Below, piece after piece: positions 16,783-25,577 of a stretch of 64,000 nt of DNA. Made by a program: the position numbers and the translations under genes. Position 1 is the stretch's first letter, and each line of letters starts with the position of its first letter. A model generated the notes under the pieces. That model had not been told where the DNA came from and did no database searches. It worked only from the letters and a program-made list of their open reading frames with translations. This DNA comes from Bin80 sp965219915 (GTDB taxonomy: Bacteria > Bacteroidota > Rhodothermia > Rhodothermales > Bin80): assembly GCA_965219915.1 (NCBI GenBank), contig OZ244794.1:2852001-2916000 (forward strand), given 5' to 3'.

Positions 16783-18549
16783 ATGCAGACACGACATAAT
16801 TCAGACCTCGACCAGCACACGTCGCACCTCCCACGGTGGGCCCAGACGCTTGCAAGGAAGTATTTCACCAAAACACTATCCCAGTTTGTTCTTCACGGCA
16901 ATGTCCGGGACCTCGTTCGATACGAGAAACCTGGTTCAGATCAGATAACCTATATAGGTCTAACGCACTTCTTGGCGAAGGAATTATTTGCCGCGAGAGA
17001 TATCGTGGTGTTCTACGACCGCGCAGCAGGGATTCATTTCTTGGATCACCAAGAGGCACAAAAGGATTTTAACCGCGCCTTGACCGGATACGACAGTGCA
17101 TTTGGGACTGAGTACGCCGGTAAACGCCCGCGAGCTCCTTCTCAGGTACTTCCCCTTTTGGATAATTACTTCCGCCTGCGCTTGCGCTCAGGAAAAAGGA
17201 TTGCCTGCATCATTGACTATGCAGAAACGATCATCCCCATGGCTGAGGCGTCAATGTACTCGGCCGAGGATCGCAGCGCCTTGATCAGTCTACAGCGCTG
17301 GGCTCATGATCCACTGTTCCTGCGGCACGATTTTACTGTTTGCCTGATTGCAGAAAATCTGAATGACCTCAACCAGCAGCATGTGCAAAGCCCCTGGACC
17401 GCCGAAATAGATATCCCACTGCCATACGAGGAAGATCGCCTCGCCTTTACCCAGTGGTCAATCAAGGGTCGTGAAACGCTCTTTGACCAACATTCTGATC
17501 TTAGTTGTGAAGTATTGGCACAGCAAACTCCCGGTCTTGGATACACGCAGTTACGCACCATGCTGGCGGATACGCTGGAAAACAAAACGCATCTCAGCTT
17601 CAATCATATGTCAACGCTCAAGAAATCCCTGATTGAGGAGGCGGCATTTGGGATGCTGGAATTTGTGGAATCTGACAATGGGCTAGATGACGTCGCCGGA
17701 CATTCGGAGGCCAAAACTCACTTGCGTTCCGCAGCCCATGCATTGCGTCACGGAATACACGATGTGATGCCTATGGGGTATCTGGTCAGCGGACCGGTCG
17801 GCACCGGAAAAACATTTCTGATCACATGTTTTGCCAATGAGATTGGTATCCCTATGGTCAAGCTGAAGAATTTCCGCTCTCAGTGGCAAGGACAGACCGA
17901 GGGGAACCTGGAGCGGATATTACATCTTCTTGAGGCCATGCCACCCGTGGCGGTAATGATTGATGAAGCTGATGCTGCACTGGGCAATCGTAGCGCGGAG
18001 GGCGACTCAGGTGTATCCAAACGTGTTTTCGGTCAGATTGCATCCTTCATGAGCAAGCCGGAACACCGTGGACGGATTATTTTCTTCCTGATCACTGCAC
18101 GACCGGACCTAATGCCAATAGACCTCAAACGACAAGGTCGTGCAGAGGAGCATATTGCACTCTTTTATCCCTCTACGCCAGAGGATCGGCTCGAGCTTCT
18201 TCATGTCATGATGCGCAGAACAGGCATCAGTATCCCAGAAAAAGATATCCCTCCCGCCCTGCTGAATGGAAATACAATCTACAGTGGTGCGGATATGGAG
18301 GCACTGTTAACACGTGCAAAGTTCCATGCTGCGGCAACCAGCGGGGACCCCAGTGCAGTTACCGCGGAAATCATGGCTTCTGTTGTCGAAGATTTTGTGC
18401 CGCCCGCAAACAGTAAAGAGAAGGAATTACAGACCCTGGTGGCTATCCTGGAGAGTACAAGCAAAAAATCTCTCCCCGAGATGTACAGATCCATGGACCG
18501 CACAAAAATTGTCCGACGTGCAAACGAGTTGAAAATGCAGGTCGTTTAA
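16783..18549 (+). CDS. AAA+ ATPase with degenerate N-terminal ATPase-like half
   Basis: The 588-aa cytoplasmic protein has a classical AAA module at about 310-510: Walker A GPVGTGKT near residue 337, Walker B VAVMIDEADA near 390, a sensor-like FFLITARPDLMP segment, and a second-region RQGRAEEHI stretch. The first 270 residues (starting ARKYFTKTLSQFVLHGNVRDLV) look like a second P-loop-type fold without a Walker A motif. A short helical tail follows 520. Substrate and partner are unknown; remodelling of a protein complex is the usual role. It lies divergent from the ATP-grasp operon, so a functional link is possible but not shown. A stem-loop follows 34 bp after the stop. Confidence 0.78.
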   Translation: MQTRHNSDLDQHTSHLPRWAQTLARKYFTKTLSQFVLHGNVRDLVRYEKPGSDQITYIGLTHFLAKELFAARDIVVFYDRAAGIHFLDHQEAQKDFNRALTGYDSAFGTEYAGKRPRAPSQVLPLLDNYFRLRLRSGKRIACIIDYAETIIPMAEASMYSAEDRSALISLQRWAHDPLFLRHDFTVCLIAENLNDLNQQHVQSPWTAEIDIPLPYEEDRLAFTQWSIKGRETLFDQHSDLSCEVLAQQTPGLGYTQLRTMLADTLENKTHLSFNHMSTLKKSLIEEAAFGMLEFVESDNGLDDVAGHSEAKTHLRSAAHALRHGIHDVMPMGYLVSGPVGTGKTFLITCFANEIGIPMVKLKNFRSQWQGQTEGNLERILHLLEAMPPVAVMIDEADAALGNRSAEGDSGVSKRVFGQIASFMSKPEHRGRIIFFLITARPDLMPIDLKRQGRAEEHIALFYPSTPEDRLELLHVMMRRTGISIPEKDIPPALLNGNTIYSGADMEALLTRAKFHAAATSGDPSAVTAEIMASVVEDFVPPANSKEKELQTLVAILESTSKKSLPEMYRSMDRTKIVRRANELKMQVV

Positions 18550-18583
18550 CGTAGTCTGTATAAATCCCCTATTGATTTGTTGT

Positions 18584-18618
18584 GAGCCCCTTGCAATAAT
18601 GATTTTTGCAAGGGGCTC
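18584..18618 (+). terminator. Perfect 13-bp stem-loop after the AAA gene
   Basis: GAGCCCCTTGCAA (18584-18596) and TTGCAAGGGGCTC (18606-18618) form a perfect stem around a 9-nt loop, 34 bp after the AAA stop codon. No U-tract follows, so it may be a factor-dependent or 3'-stabilising hairpin, or a mobile-element end, rather than a textbook intrinsic terminator. Confidence 0.5.
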
Positions 18619-19025
18619 ATATTATGCAAGTAATTCCCACTTTGTAATAGATAAAAAACTCGATTTCTGAAATAATACCGGAAGCGTTATTATCTTAACG
18701 AAAGTCCCTGTCCGCTGTGACGGCTGGCTGAACAAAATTCACAAAGCGAGTGCACTTTGGCCAATATCTCGGATAATAAACCACGTCTATCGGCCTCATG
18801 GAAAACCAATCCGTCGTGTAACGGGCAGATCCACAAATAAATTGAAATCAATCTAATTATGCTACTTCTTACTTGCATAGATGGTAGGGTGTCACCCGGT
18901 TTTTGGTCTTGGAATGTTCAAAAGGCACTACAATTAGTGCCTTGGTAACTCTAGCCGACGAACGTCCTCCCATACTAGGATGGGGAGCTGTTGTGAGACC
19001 TGTTTGAATCCACCTTAAACTGGTT
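18619..19025. other. Intergenic stretch resembling the non-coding right arm of the IS5-type element
   Basis: There is no gene here. The stretch 18643-18693 aligns by eye with 7899-7966 inside the right arm of the IS5-family element: TGTAA.AGATAAA.AAC, then ATT..TGAAA, then ATAC..GAAG.GTTA.TAT. Shorter resemblances exist around 18889-18925. This suggests a decayed relative of that element. A 9-bp hairpin, AAGGCACTA-CAAT-TAGTGCCTT, lies at 18922-18943. The similarity is patchy and has not been aligned computationally. Confidence 0.35.
18922..18943. repeat. Short perfect inverted repeat
   Basis: AAGGCACTA and TAGTGCCTT pair around a CAAT loop, about 80 bp before the P450-fusion gene. It could be a hairpin or operator; nothing else supports either reading. 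Confidence 0.35.
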
Positions 19026-21080
19026 GTGATCGTCCAAAATGAGCCAACTTTGGCACATTACCCAACCCTCATGCTGAGATTTGCAGAAGAGGTCCTGATT
19101 CTGCTTTTGGACGAAGCCCGGGGGGAACTGGCCCCCGGCCTACCGGAGCGTTCTTTCGCCTTGGCACTCTCTGGAGCGGTGCTGATGGACCTCGCCTTTG
19201 AGGACCGTATCGATACTGATCCCAAGCAGCTAGTCCTAGTAGACTCAACTCCCCTCGGCGACGACATCTTGGATCCGACGCTGGCCGACATCGCTGGTGC
19301 AGATGAAACGTATGACACGGGCCACTGGCTCGAACGTACGGCACGGCGGGCACACCTAGTTCGCGAAGCTGCGCTGACTCGCCTGATCAAACAAGGCATC
19401 TTCAGGTCCGAAGCACATGGGCTACTATCGTTGACTCCCTCGGTATCTTGGTCCCGGCGCTACCCCATCGCGGGTGGCCAGCAGGTCGAGGAAGTAAGGC
19501 TGCGGATCATGCGGATCTTGTTCAGCGACGATCTTCCCCACCCACGCGATGTCGCGATCATTGCGCTCGCGAATGCCTGTGGCGTGTTCCGCACCATGAT
19601 GACGTCGGAGGAGCGGGCACAGGTTCAGGACCGCATCGATCTGATGAAGAGACTCGACTTGATCGGCAGAGTGATGTGCCTGGCTATTGAGGATCTGGAT
19701 GTGCCCGATAAAACTGTGCCGGAGCTCCGGCGCCCGAAACAGATCCCGGTGGTGCCGGGGCTTCCCCTGTTGGGCAACGGCCTAGCCATGCGGAAGGGAT
19801 TGGTAAGCTTCCTTGCTCGCCAGTATCGCAAAGAGGGTCCAGTATTCAAGATACGCGCTCCTGGACGCCGGTTCGTGTGCATGGCAGGGCCGGAAGCTGT
19901 CAATTTCCTGGCCTCGCACGGAAAAACCGTTTTCCGGTCGCTCGAGCCCATGGCGAACTTCCACAATTCAATGGATGCGTCGCGTTCGATCCTGACTATG
20001 GACGGGATTGATCACGTCACTACGAGAAAGGCGCAGGCCCGGGGATACGCCGGCCGGGTCATCAAGGACCGAACACAAGAGGTCGTGGACATCACCCGCA
20101 ACGAGATTGGCAAGTGGCCGGTGGGAGAGCCGTTTGAGGTGTTTCCAGAATTCCAGAATGTGATTGCCGAGCAGATGGGCCTTATGATGGCGGATTATTC
20201 GCCGCAGGGCTACACCCGTGACCTGTCCACCCTTCTTGGCGGGATGCTCCTTAGCGCCGCGACGGTTCCGTACATCATGAGACTCCCGCGATTCCGCCGT
20301 GCCCGGAAACGTGGTCGCGAACTGGCCCAGGAGGTCCTCGCCTACAAGCGCAAAGCGGGTTCGCGCGGAATGACGCCGGACTTCATCGACCTGATGCTTG
20401 AGCTGCGCGAAGTCGACCCCCAGCTTCTTCCGGAGACTAACCTGCCCCTGACGGTACTCGCACCCTACATGGTCGGACTTGACACCACGGCAAGCACATG
20501 TGCATTCATGATTTACAACGTGCTTAAGCGGCCTCAACTAATGCAGCGCATGACTGCCGAGTCGGACGCTCTGTTCGATCAGGGTCGTGTGAGTTCCGAG
20601 GGTCTGCAGGGGCTCGATATTTCGCGCCGCGTCGCGATGGAGACCCTGCGGCTCCACCCTGTCTCGCCCGCCGTGCTGCGGACGGTCGCCAACTCGTTTG
20701 CGTTCGCGGGTCACAGGATACCTGCAGGTACGCAGGTCATGATCGGTACGGCGGTCGGCCATACGCTCGAAGAGTATTTTCCCGACCCGGAGCGCTTTGA
20801 CATCGATCGGTATACACCGGAGCGTGGTGAACACCGGCAGCGCGACGCCTACGTTCCCTTCGGGGCCGGCAACCACCGGTGTCTTGGCAGTGGTCTCGTC
20901 CCGGTCCAGCTCAGCCTAATGATGGCCACAATACTGAGGGAGTGCGTCCTGGAGCCGCTCGCGCCCGACTATACTCTCCGCCTGAGGTCGATCCCTACTA
21001 TGCAGCCAGTCCGTTTTAAAATCCGCGTCCTGCGCCGACGGGTACACGACGTCGCGACGACGGGGGATAGAGGTTCATGA
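19026..21080 (+). CDS. GPP34 (GOLPH3-like) domain fused to cytochrome P450
   Basis: The 684-aa protein has two parts. Residues about 16-225 match the GPP34/GOLPH3 fold (MLRFAEEVLILLLDEARGEL, then ALSGAVLMDLAFEDRI), which in eukaryotes binds phosphatidylinositol-4-phosphate on membranes. Residues about 240-680 are a complete P450: PPGLPLLGN-like entry (VPGLPLLGNG), I-helix VGLDTTAS near 483, ETLRLHP (ExxR) near 539, and haem loop FGAGNHRCLG with C619 as the iron ligand. GTG at 19026 is the longest start; ATG at 19071 begins exactly at the GPP34 core and may be the true one. It overlaps the acyltransferase gene by ATGA. Base composition is clearly richer in G+C than the flanks, suggesting acquisition. 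The substrate is unknown; a lipid is possible. Confidence 0.85.
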   Translation: MIVQNEPTLAHYPTLMLRFAEEVLILLLDEARGELAPGLPERSFALALSGAVLMDLAFEDRIDTDPKQLVLVDSTPLGDDILDPTLADIAGADETYDTGHWLERTARRAHLVREAALTRLIKQGIFRSEAHGLLSLTPSVSWSRRYPIAGGQQVEEVRLRIMRILFSDDLPHPRDVAIIALANACGVFRTMMTSEERAQVQDRIDLMKRLDLIGRVMCLAIEDLDVPDKTVPELRRPKQIPVVPGLPLLGNGLAMRKGLVSFLARQYRKEGPVFKIRAPGRRFVCMAGPEAVNFLASHGKTVFRSLEPMANFHNSMDASRSILTMDGIDHVTTRKAQARGYAGRVIKDRTQEVVDITRNEIGKWPVGEPFEVFPEFQNVIAEQMGLMMADYSPQGYTRDLSTLLGGMLLSAATVPYIMRLPRFRRARKRGRELAQEVLAYKRKAGSRGMTPDFIDLMLELREVDPQLLPETNLPLTVLAPYMVGLDTTASTCAFMIYNVLKRPQLMQRMTAESDALFDQGRVSSEGLQGLDISRRVAMETLRLHPVSPAVLRTVANSFAFAGHRIPAGTQVMIGTAVGHTLEEYFPDPERFDIDRYTPERGEHRQRDAYVPFGAGNHRCLGSGLVPVQLSLMMATILRECVLEPLAPDYTLRLRSIPTMQPVRFKIRVLRRRVHDVATTGDRGS

Positions 21081-22279
21081 CCAGAGTCCGGCCTCAGATA
21101 AGCCTTCCGAGGTACCACTCCCTTGACAGGCTGCGTGCGTCCATGATGATGCTCGGAGTAGTGCGGCACGCTGCGATGAGCTACGAGCCGACCGTATTCG
21201 AGTGGTGGCCGTACAAGGATGTTCATGCAGACATCCTCGCTCATTGGGTGATTGTTTTCATCCGGGTGTTCCAGGTGCCGGTATTCTTCGCAATCGCGGG
21301 GTTCTTCGCCGCGTACCTAGTCCAAAGGCGCGGCATCCGGGGGTTCCTGAGCCATCGATGGAGCCGAATCGGAGTGCCGCTGCTAGTGGCCTGGCCTGTG
21401 ATGGGGGTCACGATGTACTTCTGCCTGATATTCGTCTCCGAGTTGAGCCCAATCCCGCTAAGTTATACCCACAACGTAGCCGAGTTGGCTTCGGACCGTG
21501 CGCCGCGTTATATACTCATGCACCTCTGGTTCCTATACCATCTGATGATCCTTTGCGTGGTCGCGAGCGGTTTGCTGTTGCTCGCTGCCCGCATCCCGGA
21601 GAGTATACGGTCGCGGGTGATTAAACTCTTTGAACACCTAGTGCACCGTGGAGGCATCGTTGTGTTGGCCGTGGTAGGGGGTGCCATATTGTACCAGATG
21701 CGGTCTTGGGAAATTGACTACTCCGGCAACCTGTTCCCGCCCCTGCGCCTGCTAGCACTATGGGGGCTGTTCTTCGCATTCGGCTGGTTGCTGTTCTGCC
21801 GCCGAGAAACTTTGGAACGCTTCAAGCGCCCGGCATGGATCTTTCTCGCCTCTGGAATCGCGTGCTTCTTCGTGTACCGGTTCTTCGCTGATGCCGGCTG
21901 TCACGCCGGTGCCGACAGGGTCTGCACGGGGACGTCGGAGATCTACCATCTGGGGACGGTCGCCTTCCTCTCACTTTCCATGTGGTTCATGGCCTACAGC
22001 CTGATCGGACTGTTCCAGCGCTACATGGACAAACCAAGCCCGCGCTGGCGGTACATGGCAGACGCCTCGTACTGGATCTACATCGTCCATGTGCCAATTG
22101 TTATGCTGCTGCCCATTCTTCTGACGAACGTGCCGCTTCCGGGGATTGTCAAGCTCGCGTTGGTCTCGGTTACGGCAATCGGCCTGATCGTAGTAACCTA
22201 TCGGTACTTCGTGCGGTCCACCTTCATTGGGAAGCAACTGAACGGAAAGCGCTATCCGAAAGGGCCGATCTGGGGGTAG
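21077..22279 (+). CDS. Acyltransferase-3 family membrane protein
   Basis: The 400-aa polytopic protein begins with the family signature YHSLDRLRASMMMLGVVRHAAM, whose basic and His residues are conserved in acyltransferase-3/OpgC-like enzymes. It then has about ten hydrophobic segments, including QVPVFFAIAGFFAAYLV and a late DASYWIYIVHVPIVML, another typical motif. Such enzymes O-acylate sugars, glucans, lipids or natural products from the inner membrane. It is translationally coupled (ATGA) to the GPP34-P450 gene and shares its GC-rich composition, so the two probably act on one product, oxidation plus acylation. Confidence 0.82.
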   Translation: MTRVRPQISLPRYHSLDRLRASMMMLGVVRHAAMSYEPTVFEWWPYKDVHADILAHWVIVFIRVFQVPVFFAIAGFFAAYLVQRRGIRGFLSHRWSRIGVPLLVAWPVMGVTMYFCLIFVSELSPIPLSYTHNVAELASDRAPRYILMHLWFLYHLMILCVVASGLLLLAARIPESIRSRVIKLFEHLVHRGGIVVLAVVGGAILYQMRSWEIDYSGNLFPPLRLLALWGLFFAFGWLLFCRRETLERFKRPAWIFLASGIACFFVYRFFADAGCHAGADRVCTGTSEIYHLGTVAFLSLSMWFMAYSLIGLFQRYMDKPSPRWRYMADASYWIYIVHVPIVMLLPILLTNVPLPGIVKLALVSVTAIGLIVVTYRYFVRSTFIGKQLNGKRYPKGPIWG

Positions 22280-22409
22280 TAGAGAGCATCGGGGACGGTG
22301 TACACCTACAGCCTTATCCAGTCACGAAATTCCGTATCTTGACGGGCAGCATTGTTTATAAAACCCAAATGTGTATAGCGGAGGCTCCGTACTTGTCAGT
22401 TCAAAAATC

Positions 22410-24197
22410 ATGCGTATTCATCGTCGAACCATAGTTGTTGTCCTTTCGTGTGCCATACTGCTTGGTACATCCGTAAGGGCTCAGGTAAACAGCGGGGAGT
22501 CCATCCCGGACGTAACCCGCACGATTGCGCTAACCAATGCCCGCGTAGTTCAGGCGCCTGGACAAATCCAGGAACGAACCCACGTGATCATTCGGGATGG
22601 CCTGATCACCACCATTGCCCAAGATGCAGCTATACCTTTTGACGCCCTAGAAATACCCGCTGACTCCTTTACGGTCTATGCTGGTTTTATTGATGGGCTG
22701 TCCCACACTGGTATTCCTGAACCCAAAGAGCAACCTAACCGGGAGCGGCCTGACGACCCCGCGTTTCCGCCGCCTGAACAGGCCGGGATTCAACCACAGC
22801 AGGATGTGCGAAATCTGCTTGATCCAGAAGATAAGCGCATCACGGCCATGCGGGAAGCAGGATTCACGGCTGCGCACGTTGTCCCGAGAGGACGTATGCT
22901 CCCTGGAGTTGGGGCAATCATTCTGCTAGCGGGCGACAATGCCAATGAGATGGTCTATCGTGGAGAAACTGCCCTGTATGCACAGCTTGCCGGGGCACGC
23001 AGGATGTACCCCGGCACAGACATGGCAGTCCTCGCTAAACTCCGCCAGTTATACCGGGAGGCAGCACGACGCCAGAGAATCGAACAGCTGTATGCCGACA
23101 ATCCGGCCGGCCTGGAACGACCACAGTACGATCCGGTGCTCTACGCAATGTTTCCGGTTCTGGATGGTGATAGACCCGTCTTCTTTAATACTGAGAGTGT
23201 ATTGGATGTGCATCGCGTACTTGCTGTCCAGCAGGAATTGGGCTTTCCAATGGTGCTCACCGGGTTAACGCAAAGCTTTGATGCTGTTGATAAACTGAAA
23301 TCGGCAAACCTGCCCCTCCTGCTGACACTGGAACTGCCAAAAGAGCCCGAGGACAGTAAGGAGGAACAGTCACCGGATACTACAGAAGTTGCACTCACTG
23401 ACGCTGCTGTGGAATTGCCCCAGATTGAAGCGCCAGATTACGATGCTGACTTTCGCGTAAGCTCTTTGGCTGATGTTGTAGCAGAAAAGGAAAATCTGGA
23501 AGCCCGACGAGAAATTGCCTATAAAGCACATGTCGGCAATGCCCGTTTGCTCGAATCCGAGGGACTGACCTTTGGCTTTTCAAGCGGAAGCGTCAAGCCG
23601 GGAGAGCTGTTGGGAAATGTGCGAAAAATGATCAAGGAAGGTCTGTCCGAAGATGCTGCCCTTGCAGCCCTCACCACAACGCCCGCTCAAATACTCGGGC
23701 TTACCTCAAGTATGGGAACCGTTGAAGAAGGGAAACTTGGAAACCTCGTGGTAACAAAGGGCTCAATCTTCGATGAAAAGGGAGAAATTCGATACGTCTT
23801 TGTGGATGGCCGAAAGTATGAGATCGAACCACCAAGGAAAAGCTCCGGCGGAGATCCCGATGCTGATGTGAACCCCGCAGGAACATGGAGCCTCACTATC
23901 TCTACACCCGATGGCGATATAGGTGGAACACTCACGATTGAGGGATCTGCAGATAGCTGGTCCGGTAGCCTGACCGTTGAGATTCAACCAGGAGCGGTTC
24001 CCGTTGAATACATTGTTCTGAGTGGCAACGAGCTGACCTTCTCATTTGATGCACCCGGTGTAGGTACTGTTGAATCTTCACTGATCCTGGATAGCGAATC
24101 CTTGAGTGGGTCCTTTGATGTACCAGGGCTTGGGGTCGCAACTGTATCCGGTACGCGAACATCTGATCCGGAAATGTCTAATCAACATCACAATTAA
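22410..24197 (+). CDS. Secreted amidohydrolase-fold protein with lost metal ligands, plus C-terminal beta domain
   Basis: From ATG 22410 the product is 595 aa with a signal peptide (MRIHRRTIVVVLSCAILLG, cleavage near VRAQ). An amidohydrolase fold spans about 40-470. The usual first metal site DAHxH is replaced by DGLSH; the later His and Asp ligands are also missing (LVLTGLTQSF, LTFGFSSGS), whereas the middle paralogue keeps HxH, HCH, QHVN and SDSG. A C-terminal region from about 490 (AGTWSLTISTPDGDIGGTL and repeats of this kind) is a beta-rich domain. It is the first of three paralogues in a row with 7-nt or shorter gaps to the next. It is probably non-catalytic, perhaps a partner of the middle gene. 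A longer start at 22371 is less likely because the signal peptide begins at 22410. Confidence 0.8.
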   Translation: MRIHRRTIVVVLSCAILLGTSVRAQVNSGESIPDVTRTIALTNARVVQAPGQIQERTHVIIRDGLITTIAQDAAIPFDALEIPADSFTVYAGFIDGLSHTGIPEPKEQPNRERPDDPAFPPPEQAGIQPQQDVRNLLDPEDKRITAMREAGFTAAHVVPRGRMLPGVGAIILLAGDNANEMVYRGETALYAQLAGARRMYPGTDMAVLAKLRQLYREAARRQRIEQLYADNPAGLERPQYDPVLYAMFPVLDGDRPVFFNTESVLDVHRVLAVQQELGFPMVLTGLTQSFDAVDKLKSANLPLLLTLELPKEPEDSKEEQSPDTTEVALTDAAVELPQIEAPDYDADFRVSSLADVVAEKENLEARREIAYKAHVGNARLLESEGLTFGFSSGSVKPGELLGNVRKMIKEGLSEDAALAALTTTPAQILGLTSSMGTVEEGKLGNLVVTKGSIFDEKGEIRYVFVDGRKYEIEPPRKSSGGDPDADVNPAGTWSLTISTPDGDIGGTLTIEGSADSWSGSLTVEIQPGAVPVEYIVLSGNELTFSFDAPGVGTVESSLILDSESLSGSFDVPGLGVATVSGTRTSDPEMSNQHHN

Positions 24198-24204
24198 TAG
24201 TACG

Positions 24205-25575
24205 ATGAGGTTCACAACTCTTTTTCTGAGTGCAGTATTTGTCTTTGGTGGCAATTGTCTGGCGCAGGTGCCAACCGGAGATGTACTTGTTCGCGGCGGC
24301 ACAGTAATCACGGTAACCAATGGGACGCTGGAAAACACCGATGTGCTTATCCAGAATGGCATCATCGCAGAGGTGGGCGAAAACCTGGGCACACCAGAGG
24401 GTGTCTCCGTGATTGATGCAACAGGCATGTACGTAATGCCGGGAATCATTGACGCACACTCGCATATCGGCATTAGCAATGTAAATGAATCTTCGGCACC
24501 CGTCACCGCCCAGGTATCGGTTGGTGATGTGCTCAATCCCTACAGCATTTCCATTTACCGCGCTCTGGCGGGAGGAGTAACCTCCTCCCATTTGATGCAT
24601 GGATCCGCCAATGTGATTGGTGGACAGAATGAGACCATCAAACACCGATGGGGACTCATAGACCCTGATGAACTACGAATGGCGGGTGCCCCACGTACGA
24701 TCAAGTTTGCACTTGGCGAAAATCCCACGCGTGTTCATGGACGAGGCAGTAATAAACGCCCCGCATCACGTATGGGAGTCGAATATGTACTGCGGGAGAC
24801 CTTTGCAAAAGCGAAGCGCTACCAGGAAGCCTGGGCACAGTATGAAGAAGAAGCAAGATCGAACCCGCGTGCGGTCTCGCCCGAATACAACAGTCAGCTG
24901 GAAGTGATGAGTGATATTCTGACTGGCGATATCCTTATTCACTGCCACTCCTATCGCGCAGACGAGATCCTCATGTTGCTTGATGTACTGGAGGACTTCG
25001 GGGTAGAACATATCACGCTTCAGCATGTGAATGAGGGTTTCAAGATCGCGCCGGAGCTTGCAGAGTTCGGTGCTAGTGCGTCTATCTTCGCCGACTGGTG
25101 GGCCTACAAATTTGAAGTCTACTATTCGACCGCCTACAACGCTGCTATTCTCACACGCAATGGTGTTCTTACGTCCATAAACTCAGACTCAGGTGAACTC
25201 AACCGACACCTGTATCATGAAGCGGCTAAATCACAGAAATACGGTGGTCTCTCAGATACCGAAGCCCTGTCTCTTATCACCATGAATCCTGCGAAACAAC
25301 TCGGTATCTCTGATCGAATCGGCTCTATTGAAGTAGGTAAAGAGGGAGATCTCGCAATCTTTGACCGTCACCCACTTTCGATTTATGCGGTCAACCAAAA
25401 AACAATCGTGGACGGAATTGTATACTTTGACATTGAAAAGGATGCCGATGATATGCGTTTGAGCGTTGACCCCGAAAGCCCGATAGAGACAGTAGTGTTG
25501 CACTCCCATGACGATAATCATCGGTGTCTGCACGAAGGGTCACTGGATCTTTACGACTTCCTGGAAAGCAACTAA
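24205..25575 (+). CDS. Secreted metal-dependent amidohydrolase (imidazolonepropionase-like), likely active
   Basis: From ATG 24205 the product is 456 aa with signal peptide MRFTTLFLSAVFVFGGNCLAQ. It has all expected ligands of the amidohydrolase superfamily: HxH in PGIIDAHSHIG, H in LIHCHSYRADE, H in ITLQHVNEGFK, and D in INSDSGELNRH. It ends with the beta-sandwich segment LGISDRIGSIEVGKEGDLAIFD. Members hydrolyse C-N bonds of cyclic amides or dipeptide-like substrates; here the enzyme would act in the periplasm. The substrate is unknown. It sits between two paralogues lacking these ligands. The start was chosen at the signal peptide; an upstream in-frame extension would overlap the previous gene. 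Confidence 0.88.
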   Translation: MRFTTLFLSAVFVFGGNCLAQVPTGDVLVRGGTVITVTNGTLENTDVLIQNGIIAEVGENLGTPEGVSVIDATGMYVMPGIIDAHSHIGISNVNESSAPVTAQVSVGDVLNPYSISIYRALAGGVTSSHLMHGSANVIGGQNETIKHRWGLIDPDELRMAGAPRTIKFALGENPTRVHGRGSNKRPASRMGVEYVLRETFAKAKRYQEAWAQYEEEARSNPRAVSPEYNSQLEVMSDILTGDILIHCHSYRADEILMLLDVLEDFGVEHITLQHVNEGFKIAPELAEFGASASIFADWWAYKFEVYYSTAYNAAILTRNGVLTSINSDSGELNRHLYHEAAKSQKYGGLSDTEALSLITMNPAKQLGISDRIGSIEVGKEGDLAIFDRHPLSIYAVNQKTIVDGIVYFDIEKDADDMRLSVDPESPIETVVLHSHDDNHRCLHEGSLDLYDFLESN

Positions 25576-25577
25576 CG

